Shown piece by piece: positions 50,078 to 59,209 of a DNA stretch of 64,000 nt. A program made the translations under genes and the position numbers. How positions within the stretch are numbered: the stretch's first letter is position 1; the number at the start of each line of letters is the position of its first letter. A model generated the notes under the pieces. It was given only the letters and a program-made list of their open reading frames with translations. It had not been told where the DNA came from and did no database searches. Where the stretch lies: contig NZ_QGTJ01000005.1 in NCBI RefSeq assembly GCF_003182095.1, forward strand, positions 4,680 through 68,679, written 5' to 3'. Source of the DNA: Plasticicumulans acidivorans (lineage in GTDB: Bacteria; Pseudomonadota; Gammaproteobacteria; Competibacterales; Competibacteraceae).

Positions 50078-51460
50078 TCAGTTCAGGCGTGCCAGGGCCG
50101 GCGCGAAGCGCGGCGGCAGGGTGTCGGCCGGGCGCAGCTCGGCATCGAGAATGCCGTTGGCCAGCAGCCAGTCCTCGAACTCCGGCGCCGGGCGCAACCC
50201 CTGCGTCTGGCGCAGGTAGAGCGCGTCGTGGAAGGAGGTGGTCTGGTAATTGAGCATGATGTCGTCGGCGCCGGGGATGCCCATGATGTAACTGCAGCCG
50301 GCGACGCCGAACAGCGTCAGCAGCGTGTCCATGTCGTCCTGGTCGGCTTCGGCGTGGTTGGTGTAGCAGACGTCGCAGCCCATCGGCACGCCGAGCAGCT
50401 TGCCGCAGAAGTGATCCTCCAGCCCGGCGCGGATGATCTGCTTGCCGTCGTAGAGGTATTCCGGGCCGATGAAGCCGACCACGGTATTGACCAGCAGCGG
50501 GCGGAAGCGGCGGGCGACGGCGTAGGCGCGCGCCTCGCAGGTCTGCTGGTCGACGCCGTGATGGGCGTTGGCCGACAGCGCCGAGCCCTGGCCGGTCTCG
50601 AAGTACATGACGTTGTCGCCGATGCTGCCGCGGCCGAGCGCGAGCGCCGCCTGATGCGCCTCGTCGAGCAGCGCCAGGCTGACACCGAAGCTGGCGTTGG
50701 CCGCCTCGGTGCCGGCGATCGACTGGAACACCAGATCGACCGGCACGCCGCGCGCCATCGCCTCGATCGTCGTCGTCACATGCGTCAGCACGCAGGACTG
50801 CGTCGGGATGGCGTATTCGCGGATCACCGCATCGAGCATCACCAGCAGCTCGCTGACCTGAGCGAGGTTGTCGGTCGCCGGGTTGATGCCGATCACCGCA
50901 TCGCCGTTGCCGTAGAGCAGGCCGTCGAGGATCGAGGCGGCGATGCCGGTGGCGTCGTCGGTCGGATGGTTCGGCTGCAGGCGTGTCGACAGCCGCCCGC
51001 GCAGGCCGATGGTGTCGCGAAAACGGGTGATGACGCGGCATTTGCGGGCGACGGCGATCAGATCCTGCACGCGCATCAGCTTGCTGACGGCGGCGACCAT
51101 CTCCGGCGTCAGGCCGGCGGCCAGCGCCGCCAGCGTGCGCTCGTCGGCCTGCGGGCCGAGCAGCCAGTTGCGGAAATCACCGACGGTCAGGTGCGCCACC
51201 GGCACGAAGGCCGCGGCGTCGTGACCGTCGATGATCAGCCGGGTGACCTCGTCGTCCTCGTAGGGGATCACCGCTTCATCGAGGAAGGTCTGCAGCGGCA
51301 GCTCGGCCAGTGCGAGCTGCGCGGCGACGCGCTCCTCGGCCGTCGCCGCGGCGATGCCGGCGAGGCAGTCGCCGGAGCGCAGCGGCGTGGCTTTCGCCAG
51401 CAGCGTCTTGAGGTCGGCGAAGCGGTAGCGGGTGCTGCCGAGGGTCTGCGTGTAGGCCAT
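50078..51460 (-). CDS. eutB: Ethanolamine ammonia-lyase large subunit
   Basis: A 460-residue TIM-barrel subunit holding the active site. The start [31 protein letters not shown] is characteristic, as are [73 protein letters not shown] and [19 protein letters not shown]. Length equals the usual EutB (about 453). It lies 62 bases downstream of the permease and just before eutC, forming eat-eutB-eutC. Cofactor supply genes are not in the window. Confidence 0.96.
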   Translation of the reverse strand: MAYTQTLGSTRYRFADLKTLLAKATPLRSGDCLAGIAAATAEERVAAQLALAELPLQTFLDEAVIPYEDDEVTRLIIDGHDAAAFVPVAHLTVGDFRNWLLGPQADERTLAALAAGLTPEMVAAVSKLMRVQDLIAVARKCRVITRFRDTIGLRGRLSTRLQPNHPTDDATGIAASILDGLLYGNGDAVIGINPATDNLAQVSELLVMLDAVIREYAIPTQSCVLTHVTTTIEAMARGVPVDLVFQSIAGTEAANASFGVSLALLDEAHQAALALGRGSIGDNVMYFETGQGSALSANAHHGVDQQTCEARAYAVARRFRPLLVNTVVGFIGPEYLYDGKQIIRAGLEDHFCGKLLGVPMGCDVCYTNHAEADQDDMDTLLTLFGVAGCSYIMGIPGADDIMLNYQTTSFHDALYLRQTQGLRPAPEFEDWLLANGILDAELRPADTLPPRFAPALARLN

Positions 51461-51522
51461 GCGGTGGACCTCGTCGCGGAACGGGCGGAAACGGCCCCGC
51501 CGCCGGTGGCGGGGCCGGTGGC

Positions 51523-52920
51523 TCAGTCGACCAGCGAGCGCGCCGTCTGCAGCAGCGCGTCGTCGGGGGCCGCTTCGCGCTGCTTGTGCGTCAGCCAGAA
51601 GTAGGCGTAACCGAGCAGCATGAAGCCGAGGAACAGGCTGGCGACCTGCGGGTTGAAGTAGACCATCGTCAGCAGGCAGAGCACCGCGATTGCCAGCGCC
51701 AGGCCGGGGAACAGCGGGTACAGCGGCGCCTTGAACGGGCGGGCGAGTGCGGGCTCGCTGCGGCGCAGCTTGAACAGGCTGGCCATGCTCATGATGTACA
51801 TGACGATGGCGCCGAACACCGACATGGTGACGATGTTCGCCGTCAGCGTCTGGCCGCCGAAGGTGATCAGCTCATCGGAGTAGATCGCGGCGATGCCGAC
51901 GACGCCGCCGGCGATGATCGCGCGGTGCGGCGTGCGGAAGCTCGGGTTGATCTTGGCCAGGCTCGGCGGCAGGTAGCCGGCGCGCGCCTGCGCGTAGATC
52001 TGGCGCGAGTAGCCCATGATGATGCCGTGGAAGCTCGCGATCAGGCCGAACAGGCCGATCCACACCAGCATGTGCAGCCAGCCGGAGTTCTCGCCGACGA
52101 TGAACTTCATCGCCTGCGGCAGCGGATCATTGATATTGGAGAGCTTGGTCCAGTCACCGGCGGCGCCGGCGAAGATCATCACGCCGAAGGCCAGTACCAC
52201 CAGCGTGAGGATGCCGGCGATGTAGGCGACCGGAATCGTGCGCTTCGGGTCCTTGGCTTCCTCGGCGGCCATTGCCGCGCCCTCGATGGCGAGAAAGAAC
52301 CAGATCGCGAAGGGGATCGCGGCGATGATGCCGGTGAACGCCGGCAGGCCGAAGGTATCGCTGCCGGCCCAGCCGCCGGCACTGAAGTTGGCCAGCGAGA
52401 AGCCCGGCGAGACCACGCCGATGAACACCAGCAGCTCGAAGATCGCCAGCACGGTGACGAACAGTTCGAAGGTCGCCGCCAGCTGCACGCCGAGGATGTT
52501 CAGCGTCATGAACAGCAGGTAGGCGCCGACCGCGGCGGTCTTCGGGTTCAGCTCCGGAAACTGCACGTTGAGGTAGGCGCCGATCGCCATCGCGATCGCC
52601 GGCGGCGCGAAGACGAATTCGACCAGCGTGGCGGCACCGGCGACGAAGCCGCCGCTCGGGCCGAAGGCGCGGCGGGCGTAGGCGAACGGGCCGCCGGCGT
52701 GCGGGATCGCCGTGGTCAGCTCGGTGAAGCTGAAAATGAAGCTCGTGTACATCAGCGCGACGATGACCGTCGTGATGAAAAAGCCCAGCGTGCCGGCGGT
52801 GGCCCAGCCGTAACTCCAGCCGAAATACTCGCCGGAAATCACCAGGCCGACAGCGATGCCCCACAGGTGCCAGGCACCCAGGGTCTTTTTCAATGAAGGG
52901 TTTGCAGCATCGGTTTGCAT
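51523..52920 (-). CDS. eat: Ethanolamine permease (APC family)
   Basis: A 465-residue transporter with about twelve transmembrane helices of the amino acid-polyamine-organocation family. The N-terminal LGAWHLWGIAVGLVISGEYFGWSYGW and IPHAGGPFAYARRAFGPSGGFVAGA match ethanolamine permeases, and its position just before eutBC fixes the substrate with good confidence. ATG 52920 follows GGAG at seven bases. The frame continues upstream to 53301 but that part is Pro/Arg/Ser-rich and covers the promoter, so it is rejected. A sigma-54-like element sits 85 bases upstream. Confidence 0.92.
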   Translation of the reverse strand: MQTDAANPSLKKTLGAWHLWGIAVGLVISGEYFGWSYGWATAGTLGFFITTVIVALMYTSFIFSFTELTTAIPHAGGPFAYARRAFGPSGGFVAGAATLVEFVFAPPAIAMAIGAYLNVQFPELNPKTAAVGAYLLFMTLNILGVQLAATFELFVTVLAIFELLVFIGVVSPGFSLANFSAGGWAGSDTFGLPAFTGIIAAIPFAIWFFLAIEGAAMAAEEAKDPKRTIPVAYIAGILTLVVLAFGVMIFAGAAGDWTKLSNINDPLPQAMKFIVGENSGWLHMLVWIGLFGLIASFHGIIMGYSRQIYAQARAGYLPPSLAKINPSFRTPHRAIIAGGVVGIAAIYSDELITFGGQTLTANIVTMSVFGAIVMYIMSMASLFKLRRSEPALARPFKAPLYPLFPGLALAIAVLCLLTMVYFNPQVASLFLGFMLLGYAYFWLTHKQREAAPDDALLQTARSLVD

Positions 52921-53334
52921 TGATTCACTCCGGGGTGAGGAAAACGGCGCGGGGCGCGGCGCACAACTCCCTGGAACGCAGCGCGGCGTGATGCTGCACT
53001 GCAGCGATACAAGGACGATGCCATTGCCTGGAAGTGGCTGATTGGTAATGTTTTGCCGACTGACGCAGCGCGTGTTGTGATGTGAAGGCTGCTTCGGCAG
53101 CGAGCGCGCCCGCCCGTCCGGCGCGCTGCAACGGGGCGGCGGCGTTCGTTTTGTCGTTTCTGGATGACGCTGGTGCGTTGCCCCGGCGTGACAGGCCGTG
53201 CAAGGTGGCGCGCCCCCGGCGGGCAAGTCGGCGCTGCCGGGTCTATGAATGCAGCTGTCAGGCGGAGCGAGGCGCCCGCGCGACAGGGGCGGGGCGTCCA
53301 TTCAGGGATCGGTTTTCTTCACGGATGAAGCAAA
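52921..53334. other. Divergent intergenic region between ethanolamine permease and diguanylate cyclase
   Basis: A 414-base stretch with no credible gene. It contains the eat ribosome site next to 52920, a -24/-12-like element at 53008-53023 and an AT-richer patch at 53035-53060 that could bind an activator. The right side serves the diguanylate cyclase gene; an open frame crosses part of it but reads as non-coding. No RNA gene was recognised. Confidence 0.5.
53008..53023 (-). promoter_or_regulatory. Candidate sigma-54 promoter for the ethanolamine operon
   Basis: On the minus strand the sequence reads TGGCATCGTCCTTGTA. Against the -24/-12 consensus TGGCAC-N5-TTGC it matches with correct spacing but has T for C at the last base of each block; the -12 C-to-T change is a real weakness. 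In Pseudomonas aeruginosa the comparable ethanolamine genes depend on RpoN and the activator EatR, which makes such a site plausible. No eatR gene is in the window. Confidence 0.35.
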
Positions 53335-54927
53335 GTGAACAGAGTGTTGGCATCGGTATTCCGCGTCGATCTGCATCGACTGATTCTGCTGATGGCCGTG
53401 TCCGTCGCGCTGTTCACGCTCGCCAACGGCCTGTATGCCAGCTATCGCGTGCAGCGGCAGATCCTGATCGACAACACGCTGGAGAGTAACCGCGCCTATG
53501 CGGTGAAGCTGGCGGCGATCACACAGAACTTCCTCGACGAAGCGCATCAGCAGCTGGCCTACAGCGCCGCCATGGCCGCCGGACAGTTCGGCAGTCGCGA
53601 GCGGCTGCAGCGCGAGGCGGAGCGTCTGCACCGCCAGTCCGACAACTTCAATTCGGTGCTGTTTTTCGATGCCTCGGGGCGCGTGCTGGTGACCGCACCG
53701 GAGACGCTGCCGCTGCGCGACCAGGTGCTGAACACTCCGGGTGTCAGCGAGGCGCTGCTTGAGCGCAGGCTGCTGGTCAGTCAGCCGTATGTCTCGACGC
53801 TCGGCAATCTGCTGGTGTTCATCTCCGCGCCGGTGATCGATGGCACGGGCCGTTACCTGGGCCTCGTCGGTGGCACCATCTATCTGAAGCAGCAGAACGT
53901 CCTGCACAGTCTGCTCGGCGAGCAGTATTACCGTGACGGGTCCTATCTGTACGTGGTCGACTACACCCGGCGGCTGCTGTATCACCCGGAGATCACGCGG
54001 GTCGGCGAGCAGATCGGTGCCAATCAGGTGATCGACGCCGTCCTGCGTGGCCAGGTCGGGCAGATGAGCGCACGCAACAGCCAAGGCACCGACATGCTGG
54101 CCGGCTACGCCGCGGTGCCGGAAACCGGCTGGGGCGTGGTCGTGCAGCGGCCGCTGCATGCGGCGTTGGCACCGCTCGACGCCCTGATGCTCGACGTCCT
54201 GCGCAACACCCTGCCGCTGGCGCTGCTGACCATGCTGTTCATCTGGTGGTTCGCCCGCCTGGTGTCGCTGCCCCTGCAGCAGCTGGCGGATCACGTGCGC
54301 GAGCTGGAGCAGCCGACGGTCGCCGGCTACATCCGCGGTGTGCATTCCTGGTACTTCGAGTCCGCCGAGCTCAAGCGCGCGCTGCTGGTGGGGATCGACC
54401 TGCTGCATCAGCGCATCAGCCAGCTGGCGCGCGACGTTCAGCTCGATCCGCTGACTGGCCTGTGCAACCGCCGCGTCTCTGAAAACGTGCTGGCGACCTG
54501 GCAGGCCGAGCAGCGCGTGTTCGCCGCGGTGTTCCTCGACATCGACTGGTTCAAGCAGATCAACGACACCTACGGTCACGACATTGGCGATCAGGTGCTG
54601 CAGCACCTGGCGCGCCTGATCCGCGAGTGCACGCGCGATGTCGACGTACTGTGCCGCACCGGCGGTGAAGAGTTCCTCATCCTGCTGCCCGACATCACCC
54701 CGGACGCCGCGCTGCTGATCGCCGAGCGTTTGTGCCGGCAGATCGCACGGGGCACCATCGATCCGGTCGGGCAGGTCACGGTGTCGCTCGGTGTGGCGCA
54801 CTGTCCATTCCACGCCAGCGAGGCCGGCGCTGTGCTCAAGGCGGCCGACCGGGCGATGTATCAGGCCAAGCGCAGCGGGCGCAATCGGGTGGCCGTGGCG
54901 CGGACGGTACTGCACGATATCGCCTGA
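53335..54927 (+). CDS. Membrane diguanylate cyclase with periplasmic sensor
   Basis: A 530-residue protein. Transmembrane helix 1 (LILLMAVSVALFTLANGLYAS) and helix 2 (NTLPLALLTMLFIWWFARLV, about 285-304) flank a Cache-type periplasmic sensor (NFNSVLFFDASGRVLVTAP, YVSTLGNLLVFISAPVIDGTGRYLGLVGG). The GGDEF domain begins at about 375 (QLDPLTGLCNRRVSENVL) and has a canonical active site GGEEF at 443-447 and inhibitory RxxD at 434-437, so it should make c-di-GMP with product feedback. The stop codon lies inside the first unit of a 9-bp tandem repeat. Confidence 0.92.
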   Translation: MNRVLASVFRVDLHRLILLMAVSVALFTLANGLYASYRVQRQILIDNTLESNRAYAVKLAAITQNFLDEAHQQLAYSAAMAAGQFGSRERLQREAERLHRQSDNFNSVLFFDASGRVLVTAPETLPLRDQVLNTPGVSEALLERRLLVSQPYVSTLGNLLVFISAPVIDGTGRYLGLVGGTIYLKQQNVLHSLLGEQYYRDGSYLYVVDYTRRLLYHPEITRVGEQIGANQVIDAVLRGQVGQMSARNSQGTDMLAGYAAVPETGWGVVVQRPLHAALAPLDALMLDVLRNTLPLALLTMLFIWWFARLVSLPLQQLADHVRELEQPTVAGYIRGVHSWYFESAELKRALLVGIDLLHQRISQLARDVQLDPLTGLCNRRVSENVLATWQAEQRVFAAVFLDIDWFKQINDTYGHDIGDQVLQHLARLIRECTRDVDVLCRTGGEEFLILLPDITPDAALLIAERLCRQIARGTIDPVGQVTVSLGVAHCPFHASEAGAVLKAADRAMYQAKRSGRNRVAVARTVLHDIA

Positions 54928-54983
54928 ACCGCCTGAACCGCCTGAACCGCCTGAACCGCCTGAACCGCCTGAACCGCCTGAAC
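54921..54983 (+). repeat. Seven perfect copies of a 9-bp tandem repeat
   Basis: CGCCTGAAC is repeated seven times without a mismatch, followed by CGCGGG. The first unit supplies the TGA stop of the diguanylate cyclase, and because the unit is three codons long every copy has an in-frame TGA, giving seven stops in a row. Other frames would read Pro-Glu-Pro or Leu-Asn-Arg repeats, but none belongs to a supported gene. It lies 68 bases before yaeQ and is a likely variable-number locus. Confidence 0.95.
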
Positions 54984-55050
54984 CGCGGGTTGGCGGTCGG
55001 GCCTGCGGATACGGTCTAATGCGCGGTCCGTTTTCCCGGGTGTTTCCGCG

Positions 55051-55605
55051 ATGGCTCTCAAGGCAACCGTGTTCAAGGTCGAGCTGCAGCTCGCCGATCT
55101 CGATCGGCATTACTACGCCGACCACGCGCTGACACTGGCGCGCCATCCTTCCGAGACCGATGAGCGGCTGATGCTGCGCCTGCTCGCCTTTGCCGCGCAG
55201 GCCGACACCGCGCTCGCTTTCGGTCGCGGCCTGTGCGAAGCCGACGAGCCGGCGCTGTGGCGCAAGGATCTGAGCGGCAACATTGAGCTGTGGGTCGAGC
55301 TCGGCCAGCCCGACGAACGGCGCCTGCTGCGCGCCTGCGGCCTGGCGCGGCAGGTGGTGGTGTGGGCTTACGGCGGCGGCGTCGAGCTGTGGTGGAAGCA
55401 GGCCGCCGAGCGCCTCGAACGTGCGCGCAATCTCAGCGTCTGGCAGCTGCCGCCAGCGCAGACCCAGGCGCTGGCTGCCCTGGCCGAGCGCACGCTGCAG
55501 CTGCAGTGCACGATCCAGGAGGGCCAGTTCCTGTTCAGCAGCGCGCGCGGCGCCGTCACCCTCGAACCCCGGTGTCTGCGCGCCACCGACGGCGGAGTGT
55601 TGTGA
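55051..55605 (+). CDS. yaeQ: YaeQ family protein
   Basis: A 184-residue cytoplasmic protein matching Yae[23 protein letters not shown] at the start, [42 protein letters not shown] and VWAYGGG, all family blocks. The fold is related to PD-(D/E)XK nucleases. The candidate residues are visible in ETDERL and the LWVELGQPD segment, but activity has not been shown to my knowledge. Its stop overlaps the queF start (TGATG), so the two are coupled. Confidence 0.93.
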   Translation: MALKATVFKVELQLADLDRHYYADHALTLARHPSETDERLMLRLLAFAAQADTALAFGRGLCEADEPALWRKDLSGNIELWVELGQPDERRLLRACGLARQVVVWAYGGGVELWWKQAAERLERARNLSVWQLPPAQTQALAALAERTLQLQCTIQEGQFLFSSARGAVTLEPRCLRATDGGVL

Positions 55606-56438
55606 TGAGCGATCTCGACCGCGCCCCGCTCGGCAAGCCTGTCCGCTACGCCAGTCACTACGATCCCACGCTGCTGTGCCCGATCCCGCGCCAGCTCAAG
55701 CGCGACGAGATCGGCCTGCCGGCCGGCACGCCGCTGCCGTTCCACGGCCTCGATCTGTGGAATGCCTACGAACTGTCGTGGCTGCTGCCCTCGGGCAAGC
55801 CGCAGGTGGCGCTCGCTGAATTCCGCGTGCCGGCCAGCTCGCCGAACATCATCGAGTCGAAGTCGCTGAAGCTCTACCTCAACAGCTTCAACCAGACCCG
55901 TCTGGCCGCGCGCGCGGCACTGCTGGCGCGGCTGCAGACCGACCTCAGCGCCGCCGCCGGCGCAGCGGTCGGCGTCGAGCTGATCGGGCCGGAGCGCTTC
56001 GCCGCGCTCGACTTCGGCGAGCTGGACGGTGAATGCATCGACGATCTCGACGTGACCATCGAGCACTACCAGCCGGCGCCGCAGCTGCTGCGCGCCGACT
56101 TCAGCGCCGCGCCGGTCGCCGAGACGCTGTGCTCGAACCTGCTCAAGTCCAACTGCCTGGTCACCGGCCAGCCGGACTGGGCCAGCGTGCAGATCCGCTA
56201 CCGCGGCGCACCGATCGACCGCGCCGGCCTGCTCGGCTACCTGGTGTCGTTTCGCGAGCACAACGAATTCCACGAGCAGTGCGTCGAGCGCATCTACATG
56301 GATCTGCTGCGCCAGTGCCGGCCGCAGGAACTCCGTGTCTATGCGCGCTACACGCGCCGCGGCGGCCTCGACATCAATCCGCTGCGCAGCAGTGACGCCG
56401 CTGTGACCGCCGTCAATCCACGAGGCGCCCGTCAATGA
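55605..56438 (+). CDS. queF: NADPH-dependent 7-cyano-7-deazaguanine reductase
   Basis: It reduces preQ0 to preQ1 in queuosine tRNA modification. The 277-residue product is the two-domain (YqcD-long, E. coli-like) form. The catalytic pair is C184 (LKSNCLVTG) and D191 (GQPDW). The NADPH/substrate segment [12 protein letters not shown] at 84-95 is the QueF signature, and [20 protein letters not shown] follows. ATG 55605 follows GGAG; earlier frame is yaeQ read out of frame. Other queuosine genes are not in the window. Confidence 0.95.
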   Translation: MSDLDRAPLGKPVRYASHYDPTLLCPIPRQLKRDEIGLPAGTPLPFHGLDLWNAYELSWLLPSGKPQVALAEFRVPASSPNIIESKSLKLYLNSFNQTRLAARAALLARLQTDLSAAAGAAVGVELIGPERFAALDFGELDGECIDDLDVTIEHYQPAPQLLRADFSAAPVAETLCSNLLKSNCLVTGQPDWASVQIRYRGAPIDRAGLLGYLVSFREHNEFHEQCVERIYMDLLRQCRPQELRVYARYTRRGGLDINPLRSSDAAVTAVNPRGARQ

Positions 56439-56451
56439 GGCATCATCACAG

Positions 56452-56479
56452 TTGACCGTGCACAAGGCGCACCTATGTT
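56452..56479 (+). promoter_or_regulatory. Candidate sigma-70 promoter for the acetyltransferase gene
   Basis: TTGACC (56452-56457) and TATGTT (56474-56479) are 16 bases apart. The spacer holds GTGC...GCAC, an imperfect dyad. The predicted transcription start near 56486 falls after the ATG at 56475 and so supports GTG 56520 as the real start codon of the next gene. Confidence 0.4.
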
Positions 56480-56519
56480 GTGCATTGAGCATGCATATGA
56501 TTGGGCAGGGAGATTGAGG

Positions 56520-57107
56520 GTGGCCGAGTTCAACATCCGTCCCGCCGGCGAGGCGGACATTCCGTTGCTGGCCCGGGCCATTGGCCAGGCGTCGGGCGGC
56601 TACGCGCGTATCGGCTGGTTGCGGCGGCAGGATGAATTCCCCGGTGTCGAGCCCGAGCTGATCGGCGCGGCGTTGTTCGCCCGCCGCGAGCCGCCGTTCG
56701 ACTGGCGCAATGCCGTCGTCGCCGAGCTCGATGCCGAGCCGGTGGCGGCGATGTTGATGCAGGCCAGCCGCTGCCCCTGCGGCTGCCGCAGCGAGCAGCG
56801 CCCCGACGCCGCCAATCTGCTGTCGCCGGTGTGCATGTCGGTGCCGGGTTCGTGGTTCATCGTCGGCATGGCGGTGCTCGAACCGTGGCGCAATCACGGT
56901 TTTGCCGGCCGCCTGCTGGCGCACGCCGAACGCACCGCCCGCCGCGGCGATTATCCGAGCCTGAGCCTGATCGCCTTCGAGCGCAGCCCGGCGACGCGGC
57001 TGTACCTGCGTCACGGTTTCGGCATCGTCGACCGCCGCTCGGTGATCCCGCATCCGCTGCTCGAATACAGTGGTGATGTGCTGCTGATGGCAAAGACGCT
57101 GGGCTGA
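56520..57107 (+). CDS. GNAT-family N-acetyltransferase
   Basis: A 195-residue protein with a GNAT fold: IRPAGEADIPLLARAI at the start, VAELDAEPVAAMLM as a central strand, then the acetyl-CoA segment VGMAVLEPWRNHGFAGRLLAHAERTARR and the C-terminal SPATRLYLRHGFGIVDRR, the usual last helix and strand. An unusual CPCGC cluster lies in the middle of the chain and may bind metal. Start: GTG 56520 has GGGAG seven bases upstream and lies after a promoter candidate; ATG 56475 is the alternative. Substrate unknown. Confidence 0.82.
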   Translation: MAEFNIRPAGEADIPLLARAIGQASGGYARIGWLRRQDEFPGVEPELIGAALFARREPPFDWRNAVVAELDAEPVAAMLMQASRCPCGCRSEQRPDAANLLSPVCMSVPGSWFIVGMAVLEPWRNHGFAGRLLAHAERTARRGDYPSLSLIAFERSPATRLYLRHGFGIVDRRSVIPHPLLEYSGDVLLMAKTLG

Positions 57108-57232
57108 GGCCCGGCGCAACGTCCGCGCCGGGGCGCGGTCGAAACAGAGCCGGCCGGCGGGCCGGCGGGTCGGGCGGCCGCCGGCGGCGACCGTCCGCTG
57201 CTTCCCCACAAGGCTGCGGCCGGGGGGCGCGC

Positions 57233-59107
57233 ATGCGTCGCGTCACACAAGTCTGTCTGCTGCTGATCCTGTTGCTCGGCCTGCTGCCACTGACGCATGC
57301 GGCCGCACCGCCGCGCCTGGGCGAGCTCGGTGGTGAGGTATCGTTCCTGCGCCCGGGCGCCGGTGACTGGTCGGCAGCGCTGCGCAACACGCCGCTGGCG
57401 GCGGGCGACGCGCTCTACAGCGCGGCGCGCAGTGAATTCGAAATCCAGCTCGGCGCGCGGGCTTTCGCGCGTGCCGCCGAAAACACCCAGCTCACCTTCG
57501 GCACGCTCGATGAGCGCCAGCTGCAGCTGCGCGTCGCCGGCGGCCGGCTGGCGCTGGATCTGGCGACGCTGCCGGCCCGGCGCGTCGAGGTGGTGACGCC
57601 GGCAGCGAGCGTGCTGATCGAGCGCGCCGGCTATTACCGCTTCGAGGTCGATGCCGACGGCACGCGGCTGATCACCCGCCGCGGCGGCGAGGCCGATGTC
57701 GTGCTGGCCAACGGCCGCGGGCTCGCCGTTGGCAGCAATGCGCTGCTCGATATCGCCGTCGATGCCGAGGAGCTGCCGGCGCCGCAGTACGCGCCGGCGG
57801 CCGATGACTGGGACCGCTGGAACTTCGAACGCTCGGCGACGCTGCTCGCCGACAGCGACCCGCGCCTCGACGATTCGCTCTACGGCAGCGGGGATCTCGA
57901 TCGCTACGGTCGCTGGATCGATGACGTCAACTACGGCGAGGTCTGGCTGCCGAGCGGCGTCGGCGCCGACTGGGCACCGTACAGCGACGGGCGCTGGATC
58001 TATGACCCGGCGTATGGCTGGAGCTGGATCGACGCCGCGCCCTGGGGCTGGGCGCCGTTCCACTACGGCCGCTGGGTGCGCGTCGGCGGTGACTGGGGCT
58101 GGGCGCCGGGGCCGCGCACGCGCCGGCCGGATTACGCCCCGGCGGTGGTCGGCTGGCTCGGCCCGCCCGGTGGCGCCGCGGTCGGCTGGGTCGCGCTCGG
58201 CTGGGGCGAGCCGCTGCTGCCGTGGTGGGGGTCTGCTCGCGGGCGGCCGTGGTGGGGCGGCTGGGGGGGGCCGCGGCATTTCGATGGCGAACGCTTCGAT
58301 CCGCGCCGCCCGCGTTACGTCCACGCCGAACGCGAGCGCGCCGTGGTGTTCGCCCCGCGCGCCGGTTTCGTCTCCGGTGCGCGTGATTACCGCCGGCTGC
58401 CGCCGCAGCAGAGCGGCGACTGGCAGCCGTTTGCCCGCGGCATCGACGCCCGGCCGCTGCCCGGTGGCTACGCCGGCGGCGCGTCGCGCGGGCCGCGGCC
58501 GCCGCATGACGGGCGACGCCCCGAGGGCGCGGCGCGCATGCCGGCGGCGCCGGTGCCGTGGCTGCCGCACCGCGAAGGCGCCCCGCGGGACATCGAGCGC
58601 ACGCCGCAGCGGCTCAATCCGCTGCCGCCGATGACGCCGCCGCGCGAGCGTTTCGGCACCGTGCCGCCCCGTGATCAGCCGCGTCCGCCTGCCCGCGAAC
58701 CCGCGTACCAGCCGCCGGCGCGGCTCAATCCGCTGCCGCCCGACTACGAGCGGCGGGCGCGCGACGGCTGGCAGGGGCCCGGCTACGTACCGCCGCAGGG
58801 CCGTTCGCAGCGAGACGATCCGCACCCGCGCTGGCCCGGCGGCATGCCGGTGGCACCGCGTCCGGCACCGCGCTACGAGCCGGCGGCGCCGGCGCCGCGT
58901 GGCTTCCCCGATGCCGGCCGCGATCGTCATCAGAGCGAGCGCATGCCGTCGCAGGTGCAACAGCGGGAGCCGCCGCGGCCGCGCGCAGAGCCGCCGCGTC
59001 GCGAAACCCGGATCGATCCGCCGGGGGCGCCGCGCCCGCAGGAGCTCAAGCCGCGGGTCGACCGCAGCATCCTCAACGGCTGCGGCCAGGGGGCGAGCTG
59101 TCGCTGA
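57233..59107 (+). CDS. DUF6600 secreted protein with proline-rich tail
   Basis: A 624-residue exported protein. Signal peptide at 1-24 (VCLLLILLLGLLPLTHA). Residues 25-180 are FecR-like beta sequence (LGELGGEVSFLRPG, VVTPAASVLIERAGYYRFE). About 225-330 is the DUF6600 Trp/Tyr-Gly-rich module with YGRWIDDVNYGEVW, GRWIYDPAYGWSWIDAAPWGWAPFHYG and GWVALGWGEP. From 380 on it is a disordered Pro/Arg-rich tail. The family is common in envelope and cell-surface contexts, function unknown. A weak hairpin (GTTGCC 59137-59142 / GGCAAC 59148-59153, then TTT) follows the stop. Confidence 0.85.
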   Translation: MRRVTQVCLLLILLLGLLPLTHAAAPPRLGELGGEVSFLRPGAGDWSAALRNTPLAAGDALYSAARSEFEIQLGARAFARAAENTQLTFGTLDERQLQLRVAGGRLALDLATLPARRVEVVTPAASVLIERAGYYRFEVDADGTRLITRRGGEADVVLANGRGLAVGSNALLDIAVDAEELPAPQYAPAADDWDRWNFERSATLLADSDPRLDDSLYGSGDLDRYGRWIDDVNYGEVWLPSGVGADWAPYSDGRWIYDPAYGWSWIDAAPWGWAPFHYGRWVRVGGDWGWAPGPRTRRPDYAPAVVGWLGPPGGAAVGWVALGWGEPLLPWWGSARGRPWWGGWGGPRHFDGERFDPRRPRYVHAERERAVVFAPRAGFVSGARDYRRLPPQQSGDWQPFARGIDARPLPGGYAGGASRGPRPPHDGRRPEGAARMPAAPVPWLPHREGAPRDIERTPQRLNPLPPMTPPRERFGTVPPRDQPRPPAREPAYQPPARLNPLPPDYERRARDGWQGPGYVPPQGRSQRDDPHPRWPGGMPVAPRPAPRYEPAAPAPRGFPDAGRDRHQSERMPSQVQQREPPRPRAEPPRRETRIDPPGAPRPQELKPRVDRSILNGCGQGASCR

Positions 59108-59209
59108 GGGGAGGGCAGCGTTGCGTCGAGATTTTTGTTGCCGCCCGGGCAACTTTCGCCGACGCTGCCGGTCCTTCGGGGCAATCCAGTCCCGCAGCGA
59201 GGCAGCGCG

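Noticed and set aside
52921-53301. N-terminal extension of the ethanolamine permease
   Set aside because: The extra 127 codons are Pro/Arg/Ser-rich, precede a well-placed ribosome site and cover the promoter.
54921-54983. Short tandem repeat considered as CRISPR
   Set aside because: Units are 9 bp with no spacers and no cas genes nearby.
54861-55076. Minus-strand frame with repeated Gln-Ala-Val and plus-strand frames with Pro-Glu-Pro or Leu-Asn-Arg
   Set aside because: They only translate the 9-bp minisatellite; none has a ribosome site or extends into conserved sequence.
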